A DNA stretch of 64,000 nt from Martelella lutilitoris (GTDB lineage: Bacteria > Pseudomonadota > Alphaproteobacteria > Rhizobiales > Rhizobiaceae): positions 124,001 to 188,000 of the forward strand of contig NZ_VCLB01000006.1 of NCBI RefSeq assembly GCF_005924265.1, given 5' to 3'. The position numbers and the translations under genes are program-made. Of the stretch, positions 18,951-27,438 are shown piece by piece. The notes under the pieces were generated by a model. The model had not been told where the DNA came from and did not search any database. It was given only the letters and a program-made list of their open reading frames with translations. How positions within the stretch are numbered: the stretch's first letter is position 1; each line of letters opens with the position of its first letter.

Positions 18951-20789
18951 TCAGTAGACACGCGCCTTCGGCGCGATCTTCTTGATGTCGATGCCGTCTG
19001 CGATCAGGTCCTGGTGAACCGGGCGATAGTCGAGCTTCACCTCGCCGGCCTCGTTCACCCAGGACAGCGTGTGCTTGCGCCAGTTCTCGTCGTCTCGACC
19101 GGCGAAGGGGCCGTCGGCATAGTCCTCGCGCGCATGGGCGCCGCGGCTTTCCTTGCGGGCTTCCGCGCCGTAGACGGTGGTGATCGCGCAAGCCATCAGA
19201 TTGTGCAGTTCGAGCGTTTCGACGAGGTCCGAATTCCAGATCATCGAACGGTCGGTGACCTTGACGTCCGGCAGTTCGCCCCAGATTGCCGAAATGCGCT
19301 GGCAACCCTGTTCGAGCGTTTCCTGGGTGCGGAAGACAGCGGCATCTTCCTGCATGGCGCGCTGCATCTTGTCGCGCAGAACCGCCGTCGGCTCGGAACC
19401 ATCGGCATGGCGGATACGGTCGAAGCGTTCCATGATCCTGTCGCAGGCAGCGGTGTTCAGCGCCGGGATCGGACTTTCGCGGTCGATCACCTGACCGGCG
19501 CGGATCGCCGCAGCGCGACCGAAGACCACGAGGTCGATCAGCGAGTTGGAACCGAGACGGTTGGCGCCGTGCACCGAAGCGCAGCCGGCTTCGCCAACGG
19601 CCATCAGGCCGGGCGCCACGCGTTCCGGGTTCTCGCTGTCGGCGTTGAGAACCTCGCCCCAGTAATTGGTCGGGATGCCGCCCATATTGTAGTGAACCGT
19701 CGGCAGAACCGGGATCGGCTCGCGGGTCACGTCGACGCCGGCAAAGATCTTGGCGCTCTCTGAGATGCCCGGAAGACGCTCCGCCAGGATGGCCGGATCG
19801 AGATGGTCAAGATGCAGGAAGATATGGTCCTTGTTCTTGCCCACGCCGCGGCCTTCACGGATCTCCATCGTCATGCAGCGCGACACCACGTCACGAGAGG
19901 CAAGGTCCTTGGCCGACGGCGCATAGCGCTCCATGAAGCGCTCGCCTTCAGAATTGGTGAGGTACCCGCCCTCGCCGCGCGCGCCCTCGGTAATCAGGCA
20001 GCCCGCGCCGTAGATGCCGGTCGGGTGGAACTGCACGAACTCCATGTCCTGCAGCGGCAGGCCGGCGCGCGCGATCATGCCCGCGCCGTCACCGGTGCAG
20101 GTGTGGGCCGACGTTGCGGAGAAATAGGTGCGGCCGTAACCGCCGGTCGCCAGCACCACCATCTTGGCGGAGAAGCGATGGATCGTGCCATCATCAAGGT
20201 TCCAGGCAACGACGCCGGTGCACACGCCGTCATCGCTCATGATCAGGTCAAGCGCAAAGAACTCGATGAAGAACTCGGCATTGTTGCGGAGCGACTGGCC
20301 GTAAAGCGTGTGCAGAATGGCGTGGCCGGTGCGGTCCGCAGCCGCGCAGGTGCGCTGCACCGGCGGGCCGTCGCCGAAATTCTGCATGTGGCCGCCGAAG
20401 GGGCGCTGGTAGATCTTGCCCTCTTCATTACGCGAAAACGGCACGCCGTAATGCTCAAGCTCATAAACCGCCTTCGGCGCTTCCATGACCATGTACTGCA
20501 TGGCGTCGACATCGCCGAGCCAGTCGGAGCCCTTGACCGTGTCATAGAGGTGCCACTGCCAGCTGTCGGGCGTCATGTTCTGCAGCGATGCGGCAATGCC
20601 GCCCTGGGCGGCAACCGTGTGCGAGCGTGTGGGGAAAACCTTGGTGATGCAGGCGGTCTTGAAGCCCTGTTCGGCCATGCCGAGCGTGGCGCGCAGACCC
20701 GCGCCGCCGGCGCCGACGACGACCACGTCATAGGCGTGATCGACATACTCGTAGGCTTTACCGTTCTTTTCGGGAGAGGAAGTTGCCAT
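18951..20789 (-). CDS. sdhA: Succinate dehydrogenase flavoprotein subunit
   Basis: The catalytic subunit, about 612 residues, oxidising succinate to fumarate with covalently bound FAD. FAD Rossmann loop [21 protein letters not shown] (residues 22-42); covalent flavin histidine His57 in [16 protein letters not shown]; substrate-binding [21 protein letters not shown] near 250; catalytic Arg region [12 protein letters not shown]; and [23 protein letters not shown] near 400. I choose ATG 20789 ([10 protein letters not shown]); an in-frame start six codons upstream would overlap sdhD. In the usual rhizobial order sdhCDAB, sdhB should follow immediately; here vapD intervenes. Confidence 0.96.
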   Translation of the reverse strand: MATSSPEKNGKAYEYVDHAYDVVVVGAGGAGLRATLGMAEQGFKTACITKVFPTRSHTVAAQGGIAASLQNMTPDSWQWHLYDTVKGSDWLGDVDAMQYMVMEAPKAVYELEHYGVPFSRNEEGKIYQRPFGGHMQNFGDGPPVQRTCAAADRTGHAILHTLYGQSLRNNAEFFIEFFALDLIMSDDGVCTGVVAWNLDDGTIHRFSAKMVVLATGGYGRTYFSATSAHTCTGDGAGMIARAGLPLQDMEFVQFHPTGIYGAGCLITEGARGEGGYLTNSEGERFMERYAPSAKDLASRDVVSRCMTMEIREGRGVGKNKDHIFLHLDHLDPAILAERLPGISESAKIFAGVDVTREPIPVLPTVHYNMGGIPTNYWGEVLNADSENPERVAPGLMAVGEAGCASVHGANRLGSNSLIDLVVFGRAAAIRAGQVIDRESPIPALNTAACDRIMERFDRIRHADGSEPTAVLRDKMQRAMQEDAAVFRTQETLEQGCQRISAIWGELPDVKVTDRSMIWNSDLVETLELHNLMACAITTVYGAEARKESRGAHAREDYADGPFAGRDDENWRKHTLSWVNEAGEVKLDYRPVHQDLIADGIDIKKIAPKARVY

Positions 20790-20796
20790 CTGCTCG

Positions 20797-21177
20797 TTAC
20801 CCCACAAATGCGATCTTCAAGAGGGCGAAGAGACAGAAGCCGCCCACAAGAACTGTGAAAAAATTGTTCGCCATCAAGGCGGAGAGCTTCAGAAGCTCAT
20901 TGTGAACATAGTCATCGATGACCTCCTGCATGCCGATGCGCATGTGGATCAGCCCGGCGATCACCATCATGCCCATCAACACGGCGATGAAGGGATTGGC
21001 GAGCGAGCCGACAACGGTTTCGTAGGACGCGCCCAGATGGGCGATGACGAACAGGATGAAGACGATGAAGAGCGGCACGAGGGCAACCGCCGTCATGCGC
21101 TGCATCCAGAAATGGTGAGTGCCCTCCTTGGAGGAGCCGAGGCCGCGGACCTTTTTCAGCGGTGTGCGCATATCCAT
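20797..21177 (-). CDS. sdhD: Succinate dehydrogenase membrane anchor subunit SdhD
   Basis: A 126-residue membrane anchor with three helices ([60 protein letters not shown]). With SdhC it holds heme b and the quinone site. [10 protein letters not shown] precedes helix 1; the His of [18 protein letters not shown] is the probable heme ligand and the D-D-Y motif lines the quinone pocket. Start ATG 21177 ([12 protein letters not shown]) has AGGAGG nine bases ahead; ATG 21171 is the alternative. It ends 7 bases before sdhA. Confidence 0.9.
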   Translation of the reverse strand: MDMRTPLKKVRGLGSSKEGTHHFWMQRMTAVALVPLFIVFILFVIAHLGASYETVVGSLANPFIAVLMGMMVIAGLIHMRIGMQEVIDDYVHNELLKLSALMANNFFTVLVGGFCLFALLKIAFVG

Positions 21178-21190
21178 TCTTTGTTTCCTC

Positions 21191-21583
21191 CTACCAGGCA
21201 ATCAGGCCGATGATCCACAGCACCACGGTGATGCCGACGGAGACGAAGGGGAGCGCGATCGCCATCTTGGTGGTAACCTCCTTGCCGAGCCCGTGGCCGA
21301 AATCCCAGGCGAAATGGCGAAGCCCGCCGAGCAGGTGATGCACCAGCGCCCAGGTGTAGCCGAACATGATCAAGAGCCCGAGCCAGGAGCCAAGGAACCA
21401 GCTCACGCAATCGAAGGCCTCCTTGCCCATGGCGGCTGACACCAGCCAGGCGGCCAGAAGAACGGTGCCGAAATACAAGGCCACGCCGGTGATGCGATGG
21501 ATGATCGACATCGCCATCGTCGGGATGAACTTGTAGACTTGAAGATGCGGCGACAGGGGCCGGTTGCTGGTCGGTGTGGCCAT
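21191..21583 (-). CDS. sdhC: Succinate dehydrogenase cytochrome b556 subunit SdhC
   Basis: A 130-residue three-helix anchor subunit and first gene of the sdh operon. The signature RPLSPHLQVYKF...SIIHRITGV (residues 8-33) carries the Ser and Arg of the quinone site; HHLLGGLRHFAWDFGHG (about 84-100) contains the heme b histidine ligand. ATG 21583 (MATPTSNRPLSPHLQ) is the family start; the longer open frame upstream is not supported by homology. The SdhD start lies 13 bases after the SdhC stop codon. Confidence 0.94.
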   Translation of the reverse strand: MATPTSNRPLSPHLQVYKFIPTMAMSIIHRITGVALYFGTVLLAAWLVSAAMGKEAFDCVSWFLGSWLGLLIMFGYTWALVHHLLGGLRHFAWDFGHGLGKEVTTKMAIALPFVSVGITVVLWIIGLIAW

Positions 21584-21890
21584 CAAAACCTCGCGGGTGT
21601 TCAAAAGGCGCATAGCATGATGCGGGCAGCCGTCGCCGGAGCGGCGGACAAAGCCGTTGTTCCACGGTGGTTTACCCATGACAAGGCATCGCGACAAGCC
21701 GATTCACGTCCGCCCGCCCGATTTAATCGGTTTGACGAAACAGGGAATCGACAAAGCGCCCGTCCTCCATCGACCGTGTGGGCGGAAAGTCGCACGGCTT
21801 CGGCTTTGAGTCTACTCGATTCGTTTTATATCAATAGCTTAACATGAGTAAAAAGATCACCTTTAGAGTGAAACGGGGGACGCGTTGTGA
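21584..21890 (-). promoter_or_regulatory. 307-base non-coding leader of sdhCDAB with a weak promoter candidate
   Basis: No gene is seen here. An AT-rich island near 21805-21875 holds a minus-strand candidate: TATAAA -10 box (21825-21830) and TTTACT -35-like box (21847-21852) with 16 bases between, leaving a leader of about 240 bases to the sdhC start. The match is weak and other positions are possible. I see no recognisable riboswitch or inverted-repeat operator. Confidence 0.35.
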
Positions 21891-22532
21891 TCAAAGAAAC
21901 CGCCAGACCGTGGTCTTCTTCACTTCGCCGTCCTCCAGAACCCGTGTGACCGGCACCTGATACTGCGCCAGCCTCTCCAAACGCGAAACCGGGCAATAGG
22001 CGCGGCCCGGGTCGCCGACGAGAACGGTGATGCCGGCATCGGTCAGCGCCTCGAACCAAGGGATCAGTCGATCCGCCCAGTCGGCGTCATAGAAGACATC
22101 GCCAGCCAGAAGCACATCGCAATCAAGCGCTTCGCCCATGAGATTTTCGCCGCAATAATCAAGAACAACATTGTTGAGTTCAGCATTGAGCGCCACGGCG
22201 GAGCCGGACCAGTGGTCAATATCGGCAGCCAGCACGGAGGAGGCATCGGCCTTCGCCGCAGCAATCGCAACAATCCCCGAACCCGTGGCAAAATCGACAA
22301 CCCGCTTTCCGGCAACCCATTCAGGATGGTCCAGCACATAGCGCGCGAGCCCCTGCCCGCCGGCCCAGGCAAAGGCCCAGAATGGCGGCGGCAGGCCGAT
22401 TTCCTCCAGCTCCGCCTCTGTCTTCATCCAGAGATCGTGCACTTCGCTTGCGAGCCGAAGCCGGATTTCAGGCACATGCGGCGGCGTCAGGATATCGGTG
22501 TTTTCGAGGATGAAGGCTTCGGGGTTGGTCAT
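21891..22532 (-). CDS. METTL20/ETFB-lysine-methyltransferase-like protein methyltransferase
   Basis: A 213-residue class I SAM-dependent methyltransferase. SAM-binding motif I is VVDFATGSGIVAIAAAKADA near residue 80; the post-I acid is VLAADID; the key block is LLAGDVFYDADWADRLI near 140, the D-x-F-Y-D motif typical of METTL20 (ETFB-KMT), the enzyme that methylates lysines of the electron-transfer flavoprotein beta subunit and has bacterial homologues in Agrobacterium. The PFWAFAWAGGQGLARYVLDHP segment ahead of motif I is shared with this family and with PrmA-like enzymes. Start ATG 22532 (MTNPEAFILENT). Ribosomal or other protein substrates cannot be excluded. It lies upstream of the sdh promoter on the same strand. 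Confidence 0.72.
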   Translation of the reverse strand: MTNPEAFILENTDILTPPHVPEIRLRLASEVHDLWMKTEAELEEIGLPPPFWAFAWAGGQGLARYVLDHPEWVAGKRVVDFATGSGIVAIAAAKADASSVLAADIDHWSGSAVALNAELNNVVLDYCGENLMGEALDCDVLLAGDVFYDADWADRLIPWFEALTDAGITVLVGDPGRAYCPVSRLERLAQYQVPVTRVLEDGEVKKTTVWRFL

Positions 22533-22619
22533 GACCGTTCGCGGCTGGCATGTTACGTCGGTTGGCAAGGGTTCGGACCGCACCTGGTAGTTGGATGCTC
22601 TTCTTCTCGCCCCCGAACC

Positions 22620-22735
22620 GGGTCATCCTCGGGCTCGACCCGAGGATCCAGGCCGCACGAGAAACAGCAGCGAAAATTAATCTGAATTCAATGAATTGAA
22701 CCGCCTGGATGCTCGGGTCAAGCCCGAGCATGACG
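22620..22735. repeat. Palindromic intergenic mosaic element (RIME/BIME-like)
   Basis: Two outward-facing palindromic modules around a 45-base AT-rich centre. The left module is GGTCATCCTCGGGCTCGACC followed by CGAGGATCCAGGC; the right module is GCCTGGATGCTCGGGTCAAG followed by CCCGAGCATGAC. Each module folds on itself (CCTCGGG/CCCGAGG and GCTCGGG/CCCGAGC), and the two are inverted copies of each other. This is the classic architecture of the short palindromic repeats scattered between genes in Rhizobiaceae. It sits between the EVE-domain gene and the methyltransferase gene. Confidence 0.75.
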
Positions 22736-22791
22736 CAGGTGGAGAGCAAGCGAACACCGAGAGGGCCGAGGTTCGGCGTCAAGGGCGACCA

Positions 22792-23220
22792 TCACCGCGG
22801 CGGATTGTCCAGCCCGCCCATGCGGCAGACTTCCAACCACTCGTCTTCCTTCACCGGCTGCACCGAAAGGCGCATCGATGTCACCAGCGCCATATCGGCG
22901 AGTTTCGGATTGGCTTTCACATCCTTCAGCGTCACCGGCTTCGGCATATCGGCCACGGCGCGGATATCGACGCATTCCCAGCGCGGGTCGTCAGTGGTCG
23001 AGTCATGATGGGCGAGCGCGCAAACTTCGCAGATGCCGACGACTTCCAGCCCTTCATTGGAGTGGTAGAAGAAGCCCTTGTCGCCGATTTCCATGGCCCG
23101 CATATTGTTGCGCGCCTGATAATTGCGCACGCCGTCCCACTCTTCCCCGGCCGCGCCCTTGTCCTTCAGCATCTGCCAGGAAAACTTGAACGGCTCGGAC
23201 TTGAACAGCCAATAGGCCAT
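22792..23220 (-). CDS. EVE domain-containing protein
   Basis: A 142-residue single-domain EVE (PUA/YTH-superfamily) protein. Family signs: N-terminal YWLFKSEPFKFSWQML, WDGVRNYQARNNMRAM with the conserved R-N-x-x-A/Q-x-N, GDKGFFYHSN, GICEVC, and W-E-C-V-D-I-R. EVE domains form an aromatic cage that binds modified bases such as 5-methylcytosine derivatives; standalone EVE proteins in proteobacteria (thymocyte nuclear protein 1 type) have unclear cellular roles. Translation starts at 23220, three bases after the yciI stop codon, with the GGAGG site inside the end of yciI, so it is the last gene of a tight tsaD-gpsA-yciI-EVE run. Confidence 0.87.
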   Translation of the reverse strand: MAYWLFKSEPFKFSWQMLKDKGAAGEEWDGVRNYQARNNMRAMEIGDKGFFYHSNEGLEVVGICEVCALAHHDSTTDDPRWECVDIRAVADMPKPVTLKDVKANPKLADMALVTSMRLSVQPVKEDEWLEVCRMGGLDNPPR

Positions 23221-23223
23221 GCC

Positions 23224-23517
23224 TCACGCCTCCGGGTTGTTGTAGAGCCATTTGTAGGCCTTGACCTCGACCTTTTCGAACAGGCCGGCCTTGCCATAGG
23301 GATCCTCGGCCGCGATCGCTTCCGCGTCCGCCTGGCTGTCGGCTTCGATGATCAGCATCGAGCCGCAGGGCTTGTCGTCGCCGTCCAGAAACGGACCGGC
23401 GATCTTCAGCGTGCCCTTTTCATTCAGCCCGTCGACCCATTCCAGATGGCGCGGGCGCGTTTCCATGCGGACATGGATATGGTCGGGCTTGTCCTTGCAC
23501 AAAACGGCGAACAGCAT
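23224..23517 (-). CDS. YciI-like protein
   Basis: A 97-residue YciI/YCII domain protein with a ferredoxin-like fold; the function of this family is poorly known though catalytic His-Asp pairs have been proposed. Visible: MLFAVLCKDKPDHIHVRMET, RPRHLEWVDGLNEKG (conserved R..H..W/Y), GPFLDGDDKPCGSMLIIEA, and AEDPYGKAGLFEKVEVKAYKW near the C terminus. ATG 23517 has AAGGAGA at the right distance; an upstream ATG at 23532 overlaps the gpsA stop codon but would place that site inside the coding sequence. Located between gpsA and the EVE gene. Confidence 0.87.
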   Translation of the reverse strand: MLFAVLCKDKPDHIHVRMETRPRHLEWVDGLNEKGTLKIAGPFLDGDDKPCGSMLIIEADSQADAEAIAAEDPYGKAGLFEKVEVKAYKWLYNNPEA

Positions 23518-23528
23518 CGTTTTCTCCT

Positions 23529-24515
23529 TCATTCGGTCGTGATCGGCCGGGTCATAAGGTCTTCGAGCGCCTGCGGAATGCCAAGCTTGCCGTCGAGCAC
23601 GCGGGCCACCGCATTCGATATAGGCATCTGCACACCATAGCTTCCCGCAAGCTCGCTGGCGACGGAGGCAGAATAGACCCCTTCGACGAGCGCCGCATTG
23701 ATGTTGTCGAAATTGCCCTCGGCAAGCGCCACGCCATAGCGGAAATTGCGCGACTGGCGCGAGGAGCCGGTCAGCACCAGGTCGCCGAGGCCGGAGAGGC
23801 CGCGCACGGTCTCCGCCTCGCCGCCCATGGCGACGGCAAGCCGCGACATTTCCGCAAGGCCGCGCGCAATCAGCGCCGCACGGGCCGATTCGCCGAGTTC
23901 CGCGCCCTCGACAATGCCGCAGGCAATCGCCAGAACGTTTTTCAGCGCCCCGCCGATCTGCACCCCGACGGGATCGCCGGAGGCATAGATGCGGAAGGTC
24001 CGGCCGGAAAGGATCGTCGCCGTCTCGCGCGCCAAGGTCCGGTCGCGGAAGGCCAGCGCCATGGCAATCGGCTTGCCGCCCGCCAGGTCAATGGCGAAGC
24101 CGGGACCGGACAGCGCGCCGGCATGGTGATGCGGCAGCGCCTCGTTCAGAACATCGGTGATCAGCCTGCCGCTTGCCCGCTCGATCCCCTTGGCGGCGGA
24201 GACGATAACGGCGTCCTTGCTCAGATAGGGCGCATAATAGAGCGCGGCGGCCCGCTGCGCCTGGGCGGGAACGGCAAGCACAACCGTATCGGCCACGCCG
24301 AGGATTGACGGATCGATCGTGTAATTCAGCGCTTCCGGCAGGGTGATGCCCGGCAACACCGCCTCATGACGGCGGCTTTCGCGCATCGCCTCGATCAGCC
24401 CGGCATTGCGTCCGAGTAGCGTTACCTTGTCCTCGCCCTCATGGGCAAAGACGGCGGCCAGCGCCGTACCGAATGCGCCCGAGCCAATGACAATGGTCTT
24501 CTTCTTCTCATTCAT
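23529..24515 (-). CDS. gpsA: NAD(P)H-dependent glycerol-3-phosphate dehydrogenase
   Basis: A 328-residue cytoplasmic enzyme reducing dihydroxyacetone phosphate to sn-glycerol 3-phosphate, the backbone for phospholipids. Rossmann loop [19 protein letters not shown] (residues 9-27); [11 protein letters not shown] near 80; [13 protein letters not shown] near 108; [15 protein letters not shown] near 135; the catalytic Lys in [14 protein letters not shown] near 187; and [19 protein letters not shown] near 243. The ATG at 24515 overlaps the tsaD stop codon by four bases, so translation is coupled. Confidence 0.95.
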   Translation of the reverse strand: MNEKKKTIVIGSGAFGTALAAVFAHEGEDKVTLLGRNAGLIEAMRESRRHEAVLPGITLPEALNYTIDPSILGVADTVVLAVPAQAQRAAALYYAPYLSKDAVIVSAAKGIERASGRLITDVLNEALPHHHAGALSGPGFAIDLAGGKPIAMALAFRDRTLARETATILSGRTFRIYASGDPVGVQIGGALKNVLAIACGIVEGAELGESARAALIARGLAEMSRLAVAMGGEAETVRGLSGLGDLVLTGSSRQSRNFRYGVALAEGNFDNINAALVEGVYSASVASELAGSYGVQMPISNAVARVLDGKLGIPQALEDLMTRPITTE

Positions 24516-25609
24516 GCTTTCGCACCTTTCCTTCCGCTGCCGATCAGGGCTGCGGCCTTGGCATCAAGCGGCCAGCGCGAGCGCACGGGCATGTCGAACC
24601 CATTGGCGGGAAAGCCGGCAGCAGCCCGCTCGAGCCCGGCCCAGGCGATCATCACCGCATTATCCGTGCATAGCCTGAAAGGCGGCGCCACGAAGGCGAA
24701 GCCCTGGCCATCGCACAATGATGTCAGCACCGCCCTGATGGCGCTGTTGGCGGCAACGCCGCCGGCGACAACCAGCGCCGGGCGGTCTTCTGCCGAAAGC
24801 CCTTCCGCCTTGAAGCGGGCAAGCGATCGGCCGACGCGATCTTGCAGCGTTTCGGCAACGGCCAACTGGAAGGCGGCGCAGAGATCGGCAACATCCTGCT
24901 CGCTGAGCGGCGCAAGGTTCTGCGCCGCCTGCCGGACGGCGGTCTTCAGGCCGGAAAAGGAGAAATCGAGCCGCGCCTCGCCCTTCATCGGGCGCGGCAG
25001 TGCAATGCGTTTCGGATCGCCGGTCTTCGCCGCCGCTTCCACCTGCGGGCCGCCGGGGTAACCGAGGCCCAGGAGCTTCGCCGTCTTGTCGAAGGCCTCG
25101 CCCAGCGCATCGTCGATGGTTGTGCCCCAGCGCTCATACTGTCCGACGCCCTTCACCAGAACGATCTGCGTGTGACCGCCGGAGACCAGCAACATCAGGA
25201 AAGGAAATTTCACGCCGTTTGTCAGCCGCGCCGTCAGCGCATGGCCTTCGAGGTGATTGACGCCGTAAAAGGGCTTGTTCGCCGCATAAGCCATCGCCTT
25301 GCCGCTCATGGCGCCGACGATGAGCCCGCCGATCAGCCCCGGACCGATGGTCGCGGCAACGCCGTCCAGTTCGCAAAGGGAAAGGCCCGAGCGTTCGAGC
25401 GCCTCGGCAATCAGCCGGTCCATCGCCTCCACATGGGCGCGGGCGGCGATTTCCGGCACAACGCCGCCGAAGGCTGCATGTTCTTCGAGCTGGCTCAGCA
25501 CCACATCGGCGAGGATTTCGCCGCGCCCGTCCGCATCGCGCGCGACAATGGCGGCGGCGGTTTCATCACAGCTCGATTCAATACCGAGAAAGACAGACTT
25601 CTTGTTCAT
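24512..25609 (-). CDS. tsaD: tRNA N6-adenosine threonylcarbamoyltransferase TsaD
   Basis: A 365-residue ASKHA-fold enzyme that transfers threonylcarbamoyl to A37 of ANN-decoding tRNAs. The start [22 protein letters not shown] at 25609 is the canonical N terminus; the frame stays open far upstream antisense to hemC, which I discount. Metal-binding histidines are in [13 protein letters not shown] (~110), and the family blocks [39 protein letters not shown] and [12 protein letters not shown] follow in order; the C terminus includes [13 protein letters not shown]. Divergent from hemC with 72 bases between starts, and coupled to gpsA downstream. Confidence 0.96.
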   Translation of the reverse strand: MNKKSVFLGIESSCDETAAAIVARDADGRGEILADVVLSQLEEHAAFGGVVPEIAARAHVEAMDRLIAEALERSGLSLCELDGVAATIGPGLIGGLIVGAMSGKAMAYAANKPFYGVNHLEGHALTARLTNGVKFPFLMLLVSGGHTQIVLVKGVGQYERWGTTIDDALGEAFDKTAKLLGLGYPGGPQVEAAAKTGDPKRIALPRPMKGEARLDFSFSGLKTAVRQAAQNLAPLSEQDVADLCAAFQLAVAETLQDRVGRSLARFKAEGLSAEDRPALVVAGGVAANSAIRAVLTSLCDGQGFAFVAPPFRLCTDNAVMIAWAGLERAAAGFPANGFDMPVRSRWPLDAKAAALIGSGRKGAKA

Positions 25610-25681
25610 GGGCTCAGACGAACATTTGCGGCGGCGCGCAATCCGGTTTACGAAACACCCGGTAACAACGGTGGACGCAGG

Positions 25682-26611
25682 ATGCAAACGAAACCTTTGA
25701 GGATCGGCACGCGCGGCAGCCCGCTGGCGCTCGCCCAGGCCCATGAAGCGCGCGACCGGCTGATGGCGGCGCACGGCCTTTCCGAAGACATGTTCGAGAT
25801 CGTGGTGCTTTCTACCAAGGGCGACCGGATCACCGACCGGCCGCTTTCGGCGATCGGCGGCAAGGGGCTTTTCACCGAAGAGCTCGAGGCGCAGTTGCTC
25901 TCGGGCGAACTCGATTTCGCCGTCCATTCATCGAAGGACATGCCGACGACACTGCCGGAAGGTCTGGAACTTTCCACCTTCCTGCCGCGCGCCGACCCGC
26001 GCGACGCCTTCATCGGCCGGGACGTGAAAAAACTGGCCGATCTGCCGCAAGGCGCGGTCGTCGGCTCCTCTTCGCTGCGTCGCCAGGCGCTGATTCGCCG
26101 CCTGAGACCGGATATCGAGGTGGTTCTGTTTCGCGGCTCCGTGCAGACGCGGCTGCAGAAGCTGGCCGACGGCGTGGTCGACGGCACGTTTCTCGCCAAT
26201 GCCGGCCTCAAGCGCCTCGGCATGGACGATGTGGCGACCGAGGTTTTGAGCGTGCGCGATTTCCTGCCCGCCCCCGCCCAGGGCGCGATCTGCATCGAAC
26301 AGCGCAGCGGTGATCAACGCATCGGCGACCTGCTCGCGCCGATCAATGACGAGGATACGGCAATCGCGGTGTCCTGCGAACGCGCCTTTCTCGCCGCCCT
26401 CGACGGATCCTGCCGCACGCCGATCGCGGCCTATGCCCGCTGTTTCAACGAGCGCATCTCCTTTTCCGGAATGATTCTGACCCCGGACGGAGCGACGGCG
26501 CACGACATCCTCACCGACGGCATGCGCGGGGAAGCGCAGAAAATCGGGCGTTGGGCCGGCGAACAGCTGAAGAAACGCGCGGGGCCGGGCTTCTTCGAAG
26601 ACTGGACCTGA
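25682..26611 (+). CDS. hemC: Porphobilinogen deaminase (hydroxymethylbilane synthase)
   Basis: A 309-residue enzyme polymerising four porphobilinogens into hydroxymethylbilane. N-terminal [17 protein letters not shown] (residues 6-22); [14 protein letters not shown] near 82 with the catalytic Asp; [22 protein letters not shown] near 127; and the dipyrromethane-cofactor cysteine Cys244 in [12 protein letters not shown]. All conserved arginines of the pyrrole channel are visible. ATG 25682 follows GGACGCAGG. The gene begins a plus-strand run hemC-hemD-mic60-hemY; hemD starts three bases after its stop codon. Confidence 0.96.
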   Translation: MQTKPLRIGTRGSPLALAQAHEARDRLMAAHGLSEDMFEIVVLSTKGDRITDRPLSAIGGKGLFTEELEAQLLSGELDFAVHSSKDMPTTLPEGLELSTFLPRADPRDAFIGRDVKKLADLPQGAVVGSSSLRRQALIRRLRPDIEVVLFRGSVQTRLQKLADGVVDGTFLANAGLKRLGMDDVATEVLSVRDFLPAPAQGAICIEQRSGDQRIGDLLAPINDEDTAIAVSCERAFLAALDGSCRTPIAAYARCFNERISFSGMILTPDGATAHDILTDGMRGEAQKIGRWAGEQLKKRAGPGFFEDWT

Positions 26612-26614
26612 ACC

Positions 26615-27328
26615 ATGCGCGTTCTGGTGACCCGACCGCAAGAGAAGGCGGAACGCACCTGCGCACGCCTCGCCGCCATGGGTCACGAGGCCTTTTCCTT
26701 GCCGCTCTTCCAACCCGTGCATTTCGACGATGTTGTGAAAACAGCCCTTCGGGCTGGAAACTGGCGGGCGCTGGCGATCACCAGCGCCGAGGCGCTTGAA
26801 AACGTTGAAGCGAGCCGCGATGCGCCCGGCTTGAACTATGTGCCGGTTTTCGCCGTCGGCAGAAAAACCGCCGAAGCCGCCCGCGCCGCAGGCTTCCTCC
26901 AGGTCATCGATGGCGGCGGCGACGGCGAACGTCTGGCCAAGACCATCGCGGCCTTCCCGCCCCCAGACGATGGCCCGTTGCTCTATCTGGCCGGAGACCC
27001 GCGCGCGCCCGTCTTCGAGGAGACGCTTCGGTGGCTCGATGTGGCTTTCGAGACCGTGACCGCCTATGCGATGCGGCCCGTCACCGACTTGCCTGTCGAA
27101 ACCGTTCTGGACGCGGCAAAGCCTGAGGCGGTGCTGTTTTATTCGGCTGCGGCGGCCGCGCGGTTTTTCACGCTGGCATCGCCGCTATTGCTTGCGGAGC
27201 ACGGGCTGAACCTGCAATTCCTATGTCTCAGCGCCAAGGTGGCGGCGGCTGTTCCCCCCTCCCTTTCCTCGTCCGCCAGAATTGCAGGCGCGCCAGACGA
27301 GGACAGCCTGCTTTCGCTCCTTAATTGA
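26615..27328 (+). CDS. hemD: Uroporphyrinogen-III synthase
   Basis: A 237-residue bilobed HemD. It closes hydroxymethylbilane with inversion of ring D. The family is poorly conserved in sequence, but the N-terminal MRVLVTRPQEKAERTCARLAAMG, LAITSAEALENV (~50), VFAVGRKTAEAARAAGF (~75), LLYLAGDPRAPVFEETL (~125) and the late ATG-like VLFYSAAAAARFF (~170) follow the expected order. It is immediately downstream of hemC, which supports the assignment strongly. About 110 bases separate it from the Mic60-like gene. Confidence 0.9.
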   Translation: MRVLVTRPQEKAERTCARLAAMGHEAFSLPLFQPVHFDDVVKTALRAGNWRALAITSAEALENVEASRDAPGLNYVPVFAVGRKTAEAARAAGFLQVIDGGGDGERLAKTIAAFPPPDDGPLLYLAGDPRAPVFEETLRWLDVAFETVTAYAMRPVTDLPVETVLDAAKPEAVLFYSAAAAARFFTLASPLLLAEHGLNLQFLCLSAKVAAAVPPSLSSSARIAGAPDEDSLLSLLN

Positions 27329-27438
27329 CGGTGTTTTGCCGGCTACGAACTTTCGCCGGGAACAACAAGCCCACAAAGACCTTTTCTAAACAGCGCGCGC
27401 CCTCTAACTTAGCGGCAGGAAGCGCAAAAGAGGTACCC

